From NCBI RefSeq assembly GCF_037102585.1, contig NW_027043830.1:930001-994000 (forward strand): DNA of 64,000 nucleotides, read 5' to 3'. The notes beneath the pieces are model-generated. The model did not search any database. It was not told the DNA's origin and saw only the letters and a program-made list of their open reading frames with translations. The position numbers and the translations under genes are program-made. This DNA is from Saccharomycopsis crataegensis (taxonomy: Eukaryota > Ascomycota > Saccharomycetes > Ascoideales > Saccharomycopsidaceae). This document shows positions 10,275 through 22,100 of the stretch, in pieces; position 1 is the stretch's first letter, and every line of letters starts with the position of its first letter.

Positions 10275-12682
10275 CTGAGCTAATCTTGTTTTAGTTTTAT
10301 TTTTTTTTTGTCAAATAATATTCTTTTCCATTTTTATATCATTCTATATTATACTTCATACTCTGCCAAATTGCCAATATTACATCTTATTATCGCCATT
10401 AAAAGAATTCGCTCTTGTTATTTGTAGAATGGTTCTCTAGGCCTTGTGGTAGAAAATGTAGGGCAAAATAGTTTTCATGGTAACAGGTCGCATGATGAAA
10501 CTATGAGTTATAATACAATGTATTTGAAATTTTTGGAGAAGCAGATCTATTTCAAAATGGCAAACAGTCATCAGTTTTAGGGATTTTCCCTTATTTCCAT
10601 TTATTTTTTTTGGAGCAAATTGTTTATATTTTGGAAAGTCTTAGACTAATTCAGAAGATCACCAAGATTTCATTTTTTTGTTATTGTTTTTGTTTTCATG
10701 GGGACCCTCGTCAAACATTCCGCTGCATGTCCCACTATGCATCCATGCACCGAATGAAAATTTCTGCCTGTATTACAGCGAAGTGCAGAGTCCGTCTCGT
10801 TTGTCCATGTTTTGATTTAATCTTTCACGTCATCGTGTAGCGTAAATGTGTTTTACAGAGTTAAGAGAATAAAATCACGGTAGTCAGTTAGTGTTCCTGC
10901 TCCTTTCCTCCCACGCAATCCGGCGGTGCATGTTGTCTTTAATTACTAGTTTATTTTTAGCATGATCACAGATACCATAAATCGAAGAATGTGTAGTATA
11001 CACACACCTCTTTTGACGGGAAGTTTCAATGTCTGTTTGAGATCAGTATAGCAATACCTCTCATCAAATCGAACACCATTGAGGACTCCGTCAACACTCT
11101 TATTAGAAGTTCAGATGATGTTAGTATGTGAAATACATCAAATCTGAAAAGTTGTGTAACAATAAGATCAGTTATTTATGGGTTATTGTTGGCACCACCA
11201 CACCTGTTGCAGGTTGGTTCGCTTAGTCAACGACGGATTACTAGGATATTATTCACTCACCCATTGACCAATGACGTTATGTGATGCTGGAACTACTAAC
11301 TGAATTTATGCTGTTATCTAACTTGTAAATCTCTTACAATAGTAATAACCTTGAGTATGGATATGATACTCTTATTTATAGAATATTCCCCTATAGGGGT
11401 ATCAAAAGAGCTTCCACTTATCATGGAAGGTAGTTTATTATTTAAGGATCGTGTGATCATATAGTCTAGTTTAATCTGTAGAAGAACTTAACTATTGAAG
11501 TTAAAACATCTCATTGTACAACTACTTACCGACCTCAACCTCTGTTGCTTGTAATGGATAATCAGTCTGATCCTTCTACTGGTACTTCCGGTGAAGTGCA
11601 ACAGTCTGGCGTTGTCTTGGACAACGGGCGGCTCCAACAATATTATTTGCTATGATCTTTTGACCCCTGAATTCCAGTTTTTCAGACTCTAGCAATATGA
11701 TTACTGTAAGAGAGCTTGATCGATTAACATTATTATCGCGGATAAAACTTGGGGATTCGTTGCAGTGCTGATCATTTGACATGCTGTGAAAAGACGGTCC
11801 TTACAAAGTGAGACCTTTAGGGTCTGATTAATAACTAGTCTAAGACCATACTTCGGTAAATATTCAATAGAATCGAATTTTAGTTGAAAATAACCATGTG
11901 TGAAATAATGTCACGGAAAATTTTATTTCAGTTAATCCTCATAAAAACCAAAGTATTTCCGAATCCCGATAATACCACAGTTCTTCAAACACTGTGTACA
12001 CAAATTCAGTGTGTCAGGACCTCGCTTAGGTATTATCAATTAGAATATTAAATTTGGCGATTATTATTTCTTTCCAATAATATGTTAATGGAAGATCTGA
12101 ACATGCATCTCTTTTGTTTGTGTTTTTTTTCTTCAATATCTTCATTTTCATTCACAATAAACCGTTTAGTTTATCAAGAATGTTTTGGGCAAAAACAGAT
12201 TTTTTTTTTTTTTCACAATACGTCAAAATCGTTGTAACAACAAATAAATGTAAACGAAACCGGGGGGAATAAACAGTAAGCAATAAGGTATAGTGCATCT
12301 GCTGGTTTTAGATGATATTAGTCCTAGTCGAGCCATGTGTGTCACCAATATAGTGGTTTTTTGTTTTTTGTTTACATTTTCTTGTGCCAAAGCCATGCAT
12401 AACCGACCTGACGGGGCCCTGGTCGACCCGTCTAACGCGTCGTCTGCCAGTGTTTGTTTGTGTGTCTGACATGCATGTCTGATATTTTTTATTTTTTCTT
12501 TCAACATTAACTAACATTTCTCGAGAATGGCAAATTATATAACAGCTCAGGATCCACTCGGTATACTGATTTTACAATTATGTTTAATTATTCCTAGATA
12601 CAAAACAATATAAATATTACTCAGTCAACAGACAAGCTTTACGGATCATTATCTTATAAATTCAATAACTCATATCATTATT
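10275..12682. other. 2.4-kb gene-poor region upstream of the cell-wall gene
   Basis: No intact gene is supported. It holds a probable LTR-element relic (about 11187-11790), an inverted repeat around 11389-11400 (CCCCTATAGGGG) and T-rich tracts near 12200-12213. The last few hundred bases are presumably the promoter of the GPI cell-wall gene. Long upstream regions are common for regulated cell-wall genes. Confidence 0.55.
11187..11790 (+). mobile_element. Relic of a Ty1/copia-like LTR element (broken)
   Basis: A stretch from TGTTGG at 11187 to TCTCA at 11513 (about 327 bases) has the terminal bases, length and internal AT-rich promoter-like make-up of a Ty1/copia-type LTR. About 40 bases further on, a short gag-like coding remnant starts at 11554 and fades by about 11770. 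No second LTR and no pol region were seen. The element is short, truncated and clearly broken, so it is a fossil of moderate age. No convincing primer-binding site was recognised, so the family call is tentative. Confidence 0.4.
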
Positions 12683-14032
12683 ATGTTCTTGCCTGTCTTC
12701 TTGTTAGCCACCGTTGCCTCTGCAATGGCTCCCTACACTAATAGCACTATTGCTTCTACTGATGATCAAATGACTACTGCCGTTGTTTACGAAAAAGATT
12801 TCACTACCGTCACTGACACCATTACTTCCTGTTCTGGATACTCTACCTGTGTGCCACTCATCACCATCCACACTACTGAAACTATCACCTCTTACACTAC
12901 CACTTGTCCTCTTTCTGCTTTGAGTACTTTATCCACCACTCTTCCAGTTATTGAGTCAAGCAGCTCTTCCAAACCACAATCTACCACCACTCTCGAACCA
13001 GCTTTCAGCAGTGAAAGCTCATCATCGGTAGCAACTACTTCTACTGTCCCAAGTTCATCATCTGTGGAAACTACTTCTAAAACTGTTCCAGGCTCCCAAT
13101 TGACTACTACTGTTGTCACTGACACCTCTTTGACCACTACTGAAGTCACTATCACCTCTTGTGCAGGTCACACTGCTTGTACTGAATCTGTTACCTACAG
13201 CACCGTCGAAGTCACCACCGTGTATACTACTACCTGTCCACTTTCTGAGCTCACCACTGTTACTCCATCTTCCACTACCACCATTCCAACCACTGCTCCA
13301 ACCACCTCTAAATCTTCTACCACTGTTACCCCATCTACCACTACCACCATTCCAACCACCTCTGAATCTTCTACCACTTCCGAGTCTTCTTCCATTGAAT
13401 CTTCTATCGCTAATTCTACTACCATTGAATCTTCTTCAATTGAGTCCATTACTACTCTCGAGGCTACTAGTGAAACCGTTGTTCCATCTACTAGTTTGAC
13501 CACCACTACCAGTTCAGCTTCAGGAACCACCGACATTTTCTCCACTGCTTCTTACACCACTAGTTTTGTCACTACTTCTAGTGATGTCACCGTTCTCATC
13601 ACTATCACTAGCTGTTCCGAAGATTCTTGCTCTACCGGTGTCACCAGTACCACCTCCCAAGTTGTTACCACCTACACCACTGTTTGTCCTTTGACTTCCA
13701 CCACCGCCGTCTCTACCATCACTTCTGCTCCAGTTGAATCTTCTACTTCCTCTCTTCCAGAATTGACTACTTCTAGCAAAGAATCTTCTACCACTAAAGC
13801 CACTACTGTCAGCAAGACCTTGAGCAAGACTAGCAGTACTACTGTTGAAAACTCTTCTACCTCTATCACTTCTTCTTTGTCTACCTCTCTCACTTCTTCT
13901 TTGTCTACCTCTGTCACTTCAGCTTCATCTACTTCTGTCACTACCCCACTTATCCAAACCGGTGCTGGTAACCAAAAGAACATCGCTTATGGCTCATCTG
14001 TTTTCGGTCTTATTGCCTTGTTCTTGCTCTAA
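12683..14032 (+). CDS. GPI-anchored Ser/Thr-rich cell-wall protein with three Cys modules
   Basis: Probable covalently bound cell-wall mannoprotein. The 449-residue product has a signal peptide (about 1-14, FLPVFLLATVASA) and a very Ser/Thr-rich body expected to be heavily O-mannosylated. The C-terminus is a GPI signal: a short polar region (TGAGNQKN) followed by a hydrophobic tail ending IALFLL. Three modules of the fungal wall type TSC...C...YTTxCPL occur with cysteines at 50/56/75, 160/166/185 and 310/315/334, giving C-x4-5-C-x18-C each time. Such modules are known from GPI adhesins and wall proteins, but I cannot assign an orthologue. No ligand-binding head domain is visible, which argues for a structural wall protein rather than an adhesin. 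The coding sequence is repeat-rich and C/T-biased compared with its neighbours. Confidence 0.88.
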   Translation: MFLPVFLLATVASAMAPYTNSTIASTDDQMTTAVVYEKDFTTVTDTITSCSGYSTCVPLITIHTTETITSYTTTCPLSALSTLSTTLPVIESSSSSKPQSTTTLEPAFSSESSSSVATTSTVPSSSSVETTSKTVPGSQLTTTVVTDTSLTTTEVTITSCAGHTACTESVTYSTVEVTTVYTTTCPLSELTTVTPSSTTTIPTTAPTTSKSSTTVTPSTTTTIPTTSESSTTSESSSIESSIANSTTIESSSIESITTLEATSETVVPSTSLTTTTSSASGTTDIFSTASYTTSFVTTSSDVTVLITITSCSEDSCSTGVTSTTSQVVTTYTTVCPLTSTTAVSTITSAPVESSTSSLPELTTSSKESSTTKATTVSKTLSKTSSTTVENSSTSITSSLSTSLTSSLSTSVTSASSTSVTTPLIQTGAGNQKNIAYGSSVFGLIALFLL

Positions 14033-16169
14033 TAGTTAAGCGAACATTAATTCATCTTATCATCAGTATTTTTTTCATCCTCTTTGCATAATTTTTATCT
14101 TCGTCATATTTTGTTTTTGGTTTTTTAAATATTTTTTGTTTCTCTCATTTTCTGCATCTCCACTTTTTGACATTCTTATTTTCGGTATCATTTCTTTCTA
14201 CCTTGCATTATTCATTACTTGATTTTAGTTGCATTTTTCAATCAGAATACTTTCTGAATTTAAATATACATTGGTTTTTAATATTAAAAAAAAAACGTTA
14301 GTGTTCTCAAACAAAAAGATCTTTTATATTTCTTTTGCCTTATTTTTGCTATTAACAACCTCTCGTCTGATACAAAGTTCTTAGCTTAAGAACGAGGTAA
14401 ATAAATGACTAATTCCCACCCCCTTTAACCAGGCAGGGACTTCTCACGAATTTAAGATTCTCATTTTTGACACAATGGCAAGAACTTATCGACTCCAATA
14501 ATCTGGTCTGTCCTCCTTTTTCCTTGCACATTTAATGAACGACTAAGATGTAATATTTACTGCCTTTCTTGACACTATCATCTATCAATTAATGTCAAAC
14601 AAAAATTTTTGAATGGAGCCCAAAGTAATATACTCGGTATTGATTTCTTAATATATATATATATATTCCAATAAACAAAACATGTTATTTGAGTTGTGTT
14701 GCTGTTCAAGTAATCTTCTTGCTATAGTAATTTGTCATGAATGCTGTAACGACCTTTGGAATGCATCCCCTTTTATTAATTTTTAAATATTCATACTTGA
14801 TTCTTTTACCTGGAACATGCTCAAAAGTAACTCTTAAATGTAATTTCATCAGCTTCAAAAAAAAAACCCTCTGATACCTGAGCTGTCACTCTCACACTAT
14901 TCTTAGTGTTATAAAAAACTGTTTCATGGGTGTACTCAATATTCAATTACGAAAATCAACTCTTGGATCACACACAGTTGGTATTGAACAATTTCAATAG
15001 CATGCCCAATTATCCAACATTATTATCATCCTGATGATTGATGCTCATCCAGAAAAAAAATGATACAATCAAAAAAAAGAGGTTGAAGTGAATGGATATG
15101 GGATCAGATGAAATATGAGAATAACTTGACTCATAAATGTTGGAATCAAACAAGTAAAGAAAAAACCTATTGCCGTTTCCAGAAAACTGGATCGCCTCAC
15201 ATAAAACCCATGAATAAACTTTGAAAAGGTTTTAGCTGATGATTAACGGTACACTTGTATCGTTTCCAAATGACAGATATCAAATATTTAGTATTTATAC
15301 TGCAATAGTATCGGGAACTGAAATATCGGGAACTGAAATATCGAAAATAATCTGATCCAAAACTCAAGCTGTAGTCATAGCCCAAAAAATGTGACTCTTT
15401 CACATCACCCATATGTACATATATATGACAGCATTGAAGACTATTAAATCATTAGCTATTGAACTAAAGTAATAAGAGGTTTGCAAACAAATAAAAAACT
15501 CATTCGATAAAACCATCAAATTACGATAAGAAGCACATTGAAGAAATAGACCCAACATCTATGGAGCACATGTGAGAGGATGATTTTATCCCCACTCATT
15601 TGTAGCTAATTTCGAAGGGATTTTACCAACCGATACTCGCAAACTAATTTGCGAATGATAAGAAATCTTCTAGGGGTCATAAAAACCCATTGCTGAAACA
15701 TTCATATTCGGGGAGAGAGACAGAGAGACAGAGAGGTGATATATTTCTTCGTACCTAAGACTATTATCTCCAATGACTAACCCCGAGTACGGACAACCCT
15801 AGAGATAAACGGCAACTAATTTTTATAGTAATTATAATAATCTAATATACTTTGAATGCTGAATCTGAAAATGTTTTTGTGCGACTCAAAAACTTGAGTC
15901 ACAAGACCAATCTCATTGGAGTTTAGAGTAATTATCCTGAGGTCCATTTGGGAGGAAGCATACTTACAAACACTTTTATTTGAAACACACACTCTAAATT
16001 TGCATATGATTAAAAAAAAAAAGCTATAATAGTTAAACAGTTAACAGAAAGAGGAGATAATAAATAGCAACCGATAAAAAAAGATATAACCAAACTAAAC
16101 TGAGAACCAACAATACGTAAAAATATTAATAACAACAAAAACGGAAGACACTACTTTTTTATTTTGAGC
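14033..16169. other. 2.1-kb region without a recognisable gene
   Basis: Between two converging genes (the cell-wall gene and GLN1). It is AT-rich, with a (TA)n run near 14650-14666, a 15-bp direct repeat (ATCGGGAACTGAAAT at 15310 and 15325) and a GAGACAGA run at about 15714-15736. The Gcn4/AP-1-like heptamers near 15128 and 15894 are far from any start codon. No coding frame of convincing quality, tRNA or LTR pair was seen. It could hold an unspotted non-coding RNA. Confidence 0.5.
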
Positions 16170-17375
16170 TTACTCTTCAGACTCCTTGGCGTATTCCTTA
16201 GTCATGTCAACATCACTAATAGAACCACAAATAGTTTCAACCATTATACCAGTTACCAAGTATGGGTCAATGTTGGAAGCTGGTCTTCTGTCTTCAAAGT
16301 ACCCATAACCTTCCTTGGCAACAGATCTTGGAATTCTAATCGAAGCACCTCTGTTGGCAACACCAGACAAGAAAGTGCTCATTGATGCAGTTTCGTGCTT
16401 ACCTGTCAATCTCTGTTCATTGTCGGCACCGTAAAGAGCAATATGTTCCTTGTGCCTCAAGGACAATTTTTCAATAGCAGCATCAATGTACTTCATACCA
16501 CCTGGTTGTCTCATAGCTTCAGTAGAAACGTTAGTGTGACAACCAGCACCGTTCCAATCACCCTTCAATGGTTTTGGATGGAAAGAGATCTTGACGTTGA
16601 ATTCTTCGGCAACTCTGTGCAACAAGTATCTGGAAGCCCATAATTCATCACCCATAGAGATACCTTCACATGGACCAACTTGATATTCCCATTGGGAAGG
16701 CATAACTTCGGCATTGATACCAGAAATGTTGATACCAGCATAGAGACAGGCCTTGTAGTGAGCTTCAATCACATCTCTAGCGGAAACCTTACCGGTACCA
16801 ACACCACAGTAGTAAGGACCTTGAGGAGCTGGGAAACCACCCTTTGGCCAAGCATAAACATCATCGAATTGATCGAATAACGTATATTCTTGTTCAATAC
16901 CAAACCAGGTCTTTTCTTTGGCGTGAGCAGTCATCAACTTTTCTGCAGCATGTCTGTGGTTAAATTTGTTTGGAGTGCCGTCACTGTTCCAACATTCCGC
17001 CAAAACAATAATGTTGTCACCTCTTCTGAATGGATCCGGGTAGTAAGCAACTGGTCTCAAATAAACATCGGAGTTGTGACCTGGAGCTTGACCAGTAGAG
17101 GACCCGTCAAAGTTCCATTCTGGAAGGTCGTCAAGGGAAGTGACCTTCTTAGATAAGGTTTTACCCTTTGATCTGACGTTATATTCTGAATCAATCCAGA
17201 AATATTCTAATGTAGTTAAGATTAGTTTCAATAAATTCAAATACACATTCGTGTAGATTGACTGTCTTCAAAAGAATTTGAATTGTTTTGGGAAAAGAAA
17301 GTACATACCGGCAACGACCCTTCCGTTTTGTGGCAAGTCAAGGTATTTTAAAAGAGTAGCGGTTTTTTCGGCCAT
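16170..17375 (-). CDS. GLN1: Glutamine synthetase (spliced, two exons)
   Basis: Cytosolic type-II glutamine synthetase, which joins ammonium to glutamate using ATP. Exon 1 (17375-17309) encodes 22 residues from [15 protein letters not shown]; exon 2 is 17206-16170. Joining splits a Glu codon and gives ...[17 protein letters not shown], matching the S. cerevisiae ...IIAEYVWIDGTGNLRSK region. The product is 367 residues (370 in S. cerevisiae). Visible motifs are [15 protein letters not shown], the ATP-binding [15 protein letters not shown] block and [21 protein letters not shown]. Exon 2 alone continues open into the intron, so a start placed there would be wrong. The codon bias is that of a highly expressed gene. 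The upstream region carries seven GATA cores, fitting nitrogen control by Gln3-type factors. It is divergent from ERV25. Confidence 0.96.
17207..17308 (-). other. GLN1: GLN1 intron (102 bp)
   Basis: On the minus strand the donor is GTATGT (17308-17303), directly after ...GTTGCCG, and the acceptor is TTAG ending at 17207. AACTAAT about 20 bases before the acceptor is the best branch-point candidate. Splicing restores a conserved protein junction. Confidence 0.92.
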
Positions 17376-18176
17376 TGTGGTTATATGTTTTTTTTTATGT
17401 TTGATTTTCTTTTTTATTTATGGAGAAGATTTATCAAGCTAGATGATGAGATCCAAAAAATAAAAGACAAAGAGAGAGATAATAGGAAGAAAAGATACAG
17501 AAGAAACGAGATAGATAAGGAGGCTACACTCGCCTGATATATTGTTTAGATAACCACACAGGGCTCACAACGTTGATAGCGGTCAGCAGCTGATAGGGAA
17601 TCAGCCAATCACAGCGCGTGATCATATGCAATAACTCAGATAGCCTCGACCATTGCCCATTTTGACACATTCACACGGTAGTTAACCAGGAGATAACAAC
17701 TCTCTGCAAAATGGTCATTTATATTGATAAGCTTGTCTTAGAATTCGCTTGTTGTACGAAAAATCTCTTCAGCCACACCCATAAGGCAGTCGGTGTCTCC
17801 CGGAGACTTTCGCATAGCGTGGTTTGGCTCTTTAGGCTGAAACACTTTCAGTAGAGGGGTGCAAAGCCCCGTGTTAATAGTCCTGGTCCTATAAGGGGTG
17901 TATACACCCTATGATGAAGGATATATTGTCACGTGCTAATGTTTTTTTTTTTTCCTTCCAAGTGGACACGAATTTTCAATGAGAGAGAAAAAAAATAACA
18001 CACAAGATTGATTTTGATCCACGAAAAACCCCTACTATTCATATCAGATTAGGAAGGTGCCATCTCTGACAACATAAAGGAGAAATATTCCCAATTAACT
18101 CTTTGTCGCAATAAGATAAACACAGGGCCATTTAGACGATTATAGGATCAAAATACATTCAAAGATCAATTCCAGT
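17376..18176. promoter_or_regulatory. Divergent GLN1/ERV25 promoter with GATA cluster
   Basis: Seven GATA cores start at 17536, 17549, 17575, 17592, 17639, 17692 and 17726; the last is a full GATAAG. A CCAAT box lies at 17605-17609. These suit nitrogen-catabolite control of GLN1 by GATA factors. Towards ERV25 there is a perfect 14-bp palindrome GGGTGTATACACCC (17896-17909) and a CACGTG (17930-17935, Cbf1-type site). The assignments rest on motif match only. Confidence 0.6.
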
Positions 18177-18818
18177 ATGCAGTTGCCAGTGATCTCGTCT
18201 CTCATATTATTCTTCATATACCTTGGAAGCACCCAAGCCCTTAGGTTCGATGTGCCAGCTTCTTCCTCAAGAACAACCCCATTTTGCATCAGGGACTTTG
18301 TAACCGAAAATCAATTAGTTGTTGCCAAAATCCACTCTTCTGGTCATGTGGGTGATGGTCAAGTGCTAAACTTTTACATCGTTGACAGTGTCGGTAATGA
18401 ATACCGTAGAAAGAAGGACTTTGCTGGAAATGTCAGAGTTGCCTTCACTTCCCACTCAAATTCCGCCTTTGATGTTTGTTTTGAAAACACTGCAGTGCAT
18501 AGAGGTAGATCTCTTTCTAGAGAAGTTGAATTGGACATCGAAGCTGGTGCCGCTGCCAGAGATTGGAATGCCATCCAGGCTGCTGAAAAATTGAAGCCAG
18601 CTGAAGTCGAGTTGAGAAGAATTGAAGAATTGACTGATGAACTTGTGGATGAATTGAACTACTTGAAAAGAAGAGAAGAAAGATTAAGAGACACTAACGA
18701 ATCTACCAACACCAGAGTCAAGAACTTTTCTGTTTGTGCCATCTTTTTACTCATGGCCTTGGGTGCATGGCAAGTTAATTACTTGAGAAATTACTTTAGA
18801 TCAAAGCATATCTTATGA
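18177..18818 (+). CDS. ERV25: p24-family cargo receptor Erv25
   Basis: Subunit of the p24 complex in COPII/COPI vesicles that selects cargo, including GPI-anchored proteins, between ER and Golgi. The 213-residue product has a signal peptide (about 1-21), a GOLD domain with the two cysteines of the family (CIRDF and FDVCFEN), and a coiled-coil stalk ([20 protein letters not shown]). One membrane segment follows (about 185-203), then a short cytosolic tail with an aromatic pair-like NYFRSKHIL end. Close similarity to S. cerevisiae Erv25, including [19 protein letters not shown] and [15 protein letters not shown], makes the assignment secure. It is divergent from GLN1 and convergent with CYM1. 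Confidence 0.95.
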   Translation: MQLPVISSLILFFIYLGSTQALRFDVPASSSRTTPFCIRDFVTENQLVVAKIHSSGHVGDGQVLNFYIVDSVGNEYRRKKDFAGNVRVAFTSHSNSAFDVCFENTAVHRGRSLSREVELDIEAGAAARDWNAIQAAEKLKPAEVELRRIEELTDELVDELNYLKRREERLRDTNESTNTRVKNFSVCAIFLLMALGAWQVNYLRNYFRSKHIL

Positions 18819-19181
18819 TTTCAATGGCTGATAATATCTGTTTAGTTTATCAAATTTCCCATCTAATGAATTTTTTTCCTCTCATAAAAGGCTTCTTCCT
18901 TTCATTTTCATAGTCTACGATGTATCGTCTCGGTTGGCAAGTATCGAGCTTTTTTTTTTTTTTTCTCTCTCTCTTTCTTTTCTAGTAACGCTTTTCGTAT
19001 ATGTATTAATCTTTGCATTTTTTGTATAATTTGGAGAATCGAATATCTACTTGCTACCATAAGGAATAAATAACAAAAATTTTCTTCTTCTTTATCTTTA
19101 ATGTATTGATAAAAAATCAAATCTAATAGATAGTTTATGAACAATAAGAAACGTTATTTACATGTCACAAATCACTAGCAA
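18819..19181. other. Convergent intergenic region, nothing distinct
   Basis: About 360 AT-rich bases between converging ERV25 and CYM1, with a T15/CT-rich stretch near 18950-18980. These are probably termination sequences only. Confidence 0.6.
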
Positions 19182-22100
19182 TCAAGAGCTGAAATCAATA
19201 ATCTCCCATTTGCTTTCATCATATTCTTCCAATCTTGGACCAATCACCGCCACTCTATGACTCTTACTATCCTTGATACCATTTATAAGATACTTTTCAG
19301 TCACATTCTTAATATCCTCAATGTTAACATCTAACAAGTTTTCTCTTCTCTCTTGTCTCATTGGGTCAGTGATTCCGTCACGGAACAACATCATCCCTTC
19401 CGATTTAGCATCCATTGGCGCATCGATACTTTGGAAGATTGTCAATTTAGCCTCATTCAAATTTTCGGCAGTCCAAGCATTGTCAAGGGCAAAATCAGCA
19501 GATTTCTTGAAATATTCAATACTCCTGAGTGGGTTTGGATCACGATAGGAGTAGTATCCAAATAACCCATCGACCCCTCCATATCTAACTCCACCTCCGT
19601 AGGCACCACCCTTTTCACGAACTTCTTTGTGTAGGTATTTAAAGGTCAATAATTGAGAAAGGATTTGTAAAGAAGCACTGTCCTCCTTCAAAAATGTAGT
19701 ACCTAAAAGACCCAATGACGCGTATGAAACTTGGTATGGGAGACTAAGAAGCGTTGGTTTAGCGCCAGTAATACCAAAGAATTCAGATCTTAATTCATTA
19801 AAGTATGTTGGTGATTCATAATCGATGGTACTTTTATCAACGTTACTTTGTGGGAGATCACTCAAGAATTTTTCAATTAAGGATTGGTTGGATTCAACGG
19901 TTTCACTATCACCAATCAACCCGAATTTGAAGTTATCTTTATTGATCAAGATTTCCTTAATTTCCTCCAATTTAGAAACAATTTCATATCTCAATTTCTC
20001 TTCATCATCGACAATCGCATTCAATTTATTGATAAATTTGATTTGACTCACACCGCTAAGATATTCTCCAAACTCTTTAACTGGCGACAAGCCGGCACTA
20101 GCAAATGATCTAGCGTAAGAATGGCCTGAACTGGCAATGTCACTCACACTATTGGCGTTCAAAGATTTGATCAAGGTTTTCAATTTCTCGGTGTTGGTAA
20201 AATCAACCTCGTTCAAAATTTCTGTCCAAAGGTCATAAACTCTACCAACTTCCGAATTCAATGCAACACCACGGAGTTCCCAAAATAATTTTGGTTTCAA
20301 GTTATCAGTGATTGAAGGTTTCACGTACACTGACGAGCTCAAGCCACCAGTGTACAACTTGATTTCGTCTTCTAATTGGTCCATGGTTTTATTCTTAGTA
20401 CCGACATTCATAAGCGCTTCACAGAACAATGGCAAATATGGAACCAATCTTGATGGTACCGCATTTTCTAAACTCTTTTGAGCACGGAAATACAAAAGAC
20501 CATTGGTATCGGTGATTCTTTTCAAGAGCTTGTAATTTAAGTTATCAGCAATATCAACTGGAGTAACTTCACCATCTCTTGGAATATCTTTATCTACACT
20601 AAGGGTTGGTAAGCATGACAAATCCTCTTCCTTAGTTTGTTGTTCTAATAGTTTCAATCCACGATCATAAATAACCTCCTTATCCTCTTCATTCAAAGTT
20701 TCAAGTTTCTTGGATAATCTTGTGGCTTCTTCATCAATGACTTTCTTTTCGTAATTGGCATCAGGTTTCATCACAAACTTGAAAACAGGCTTTCCCAAAA
20801 ACTTTTCCTTGATGACATTTTGGAAGAATTGTCCCTTGGCAGCGGCATAATTGATCTTGAAGTCGTTGACGACATCATCGAACGCTAAGGAATCAAAAGG
20901 ATCCACACGATTCACCCACCCAGGGACAATTGAATAAAGTAAATTCAAACCAAAGTCAGATTTTTTATCTTTTTTTCCTAATTCAATTTGTTTAAGCATG
21001 GCCTCCACTTTTTGATCTTCAAATCCAGTAATGGCACACTCTTCCATAACTTCATTGACGATTTTTTCAAATTTTGGAATATCTTCCTTTGACAACCCTT
21101 GAAGCCCCACAGTGAAACTATTCAAATCAGTAATGGATTCAGCACCAGAAGTAACAGCATAGTCATTTCCGATCCCACTCTCAATCAATTTCTTGAAAAA
21201 TGGAGAGGCGTGACCGTCCAAAAGTAAACTACTGAGCAACTTCAACACGAAAGTCTCATAAACATCCTCAGGCTTACCAACAAACCAAGTCATTGAGGCC
21301 TTATATTGTTTATCTTCGGATAAAGTTGGATCAACCGGACCTTCGACAAACACTTCTTGGGATTTGGATAAATCAATTGGTTCTTTAATATCCAGTCTAC
21401 TTTGCTTCTTGGCACGCTTACCAAAATGACCCAAATTCTTATTAAGAAATTCCAAATTTTCGCTCAATGGTAGATCACCATAAGAAAAGATTTTGGCATT
21501 AGAAGGATGATATCTTGAGGCATGGAAATCCACTAGGTCTTCATAGCTTAAATTGGTGATTGCTTGAGGATCGCCACCCGAAATATGCAAGCTTGGGTAA
21601 ATCTTGTTTAAAAAGTTGATGTAGAACAAATATGAAGCATTTGAAAATTGACCCTTCATTTCATTGTAAACCACCCCTTTGAATGTGATTGGTGTTTCTT
21701 TATTATTTGGGTCCTCATTTTCAAGTCTCCAGCCTTCTTGGTGGAAATCCTGACTCGATAAGAGAGGATTGAAACAAGCATCGAAATAAATGTCTCTCAA
21801 ATTTTCAAAATCTTTGTTGTTGGTGGTTGAAAACGGATAGAAAGTGTAATCATGACCGGTCATAGCATTCATGAAATTGGATAATGAACGATTCAACATT
21901 TTGAAGAAAGGATCTCTCACTGGATATTTTTCTGACCCGCACAAGGTGGTGTGCTCCAAAATGTGGGGCAACCCAGTAGAATCTGTAGGATTAGTTTTAA
22001 AACAAATAGAAAACACATTGTTCTTGTCGTTTCTATCAATATGAAGATATTCAAGTCCTGAACGCTTATGTTCCAAATTCACTGCTGTAAAGGCAAACTC

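Noticed and set aside
17207-17246. Start of glutamine synthetase at 17246 ([16 protein letters not shown])
   Set aside because: This is intron sequence; splicing to the exon at 17309-17375 restores the conserved N-terminus.
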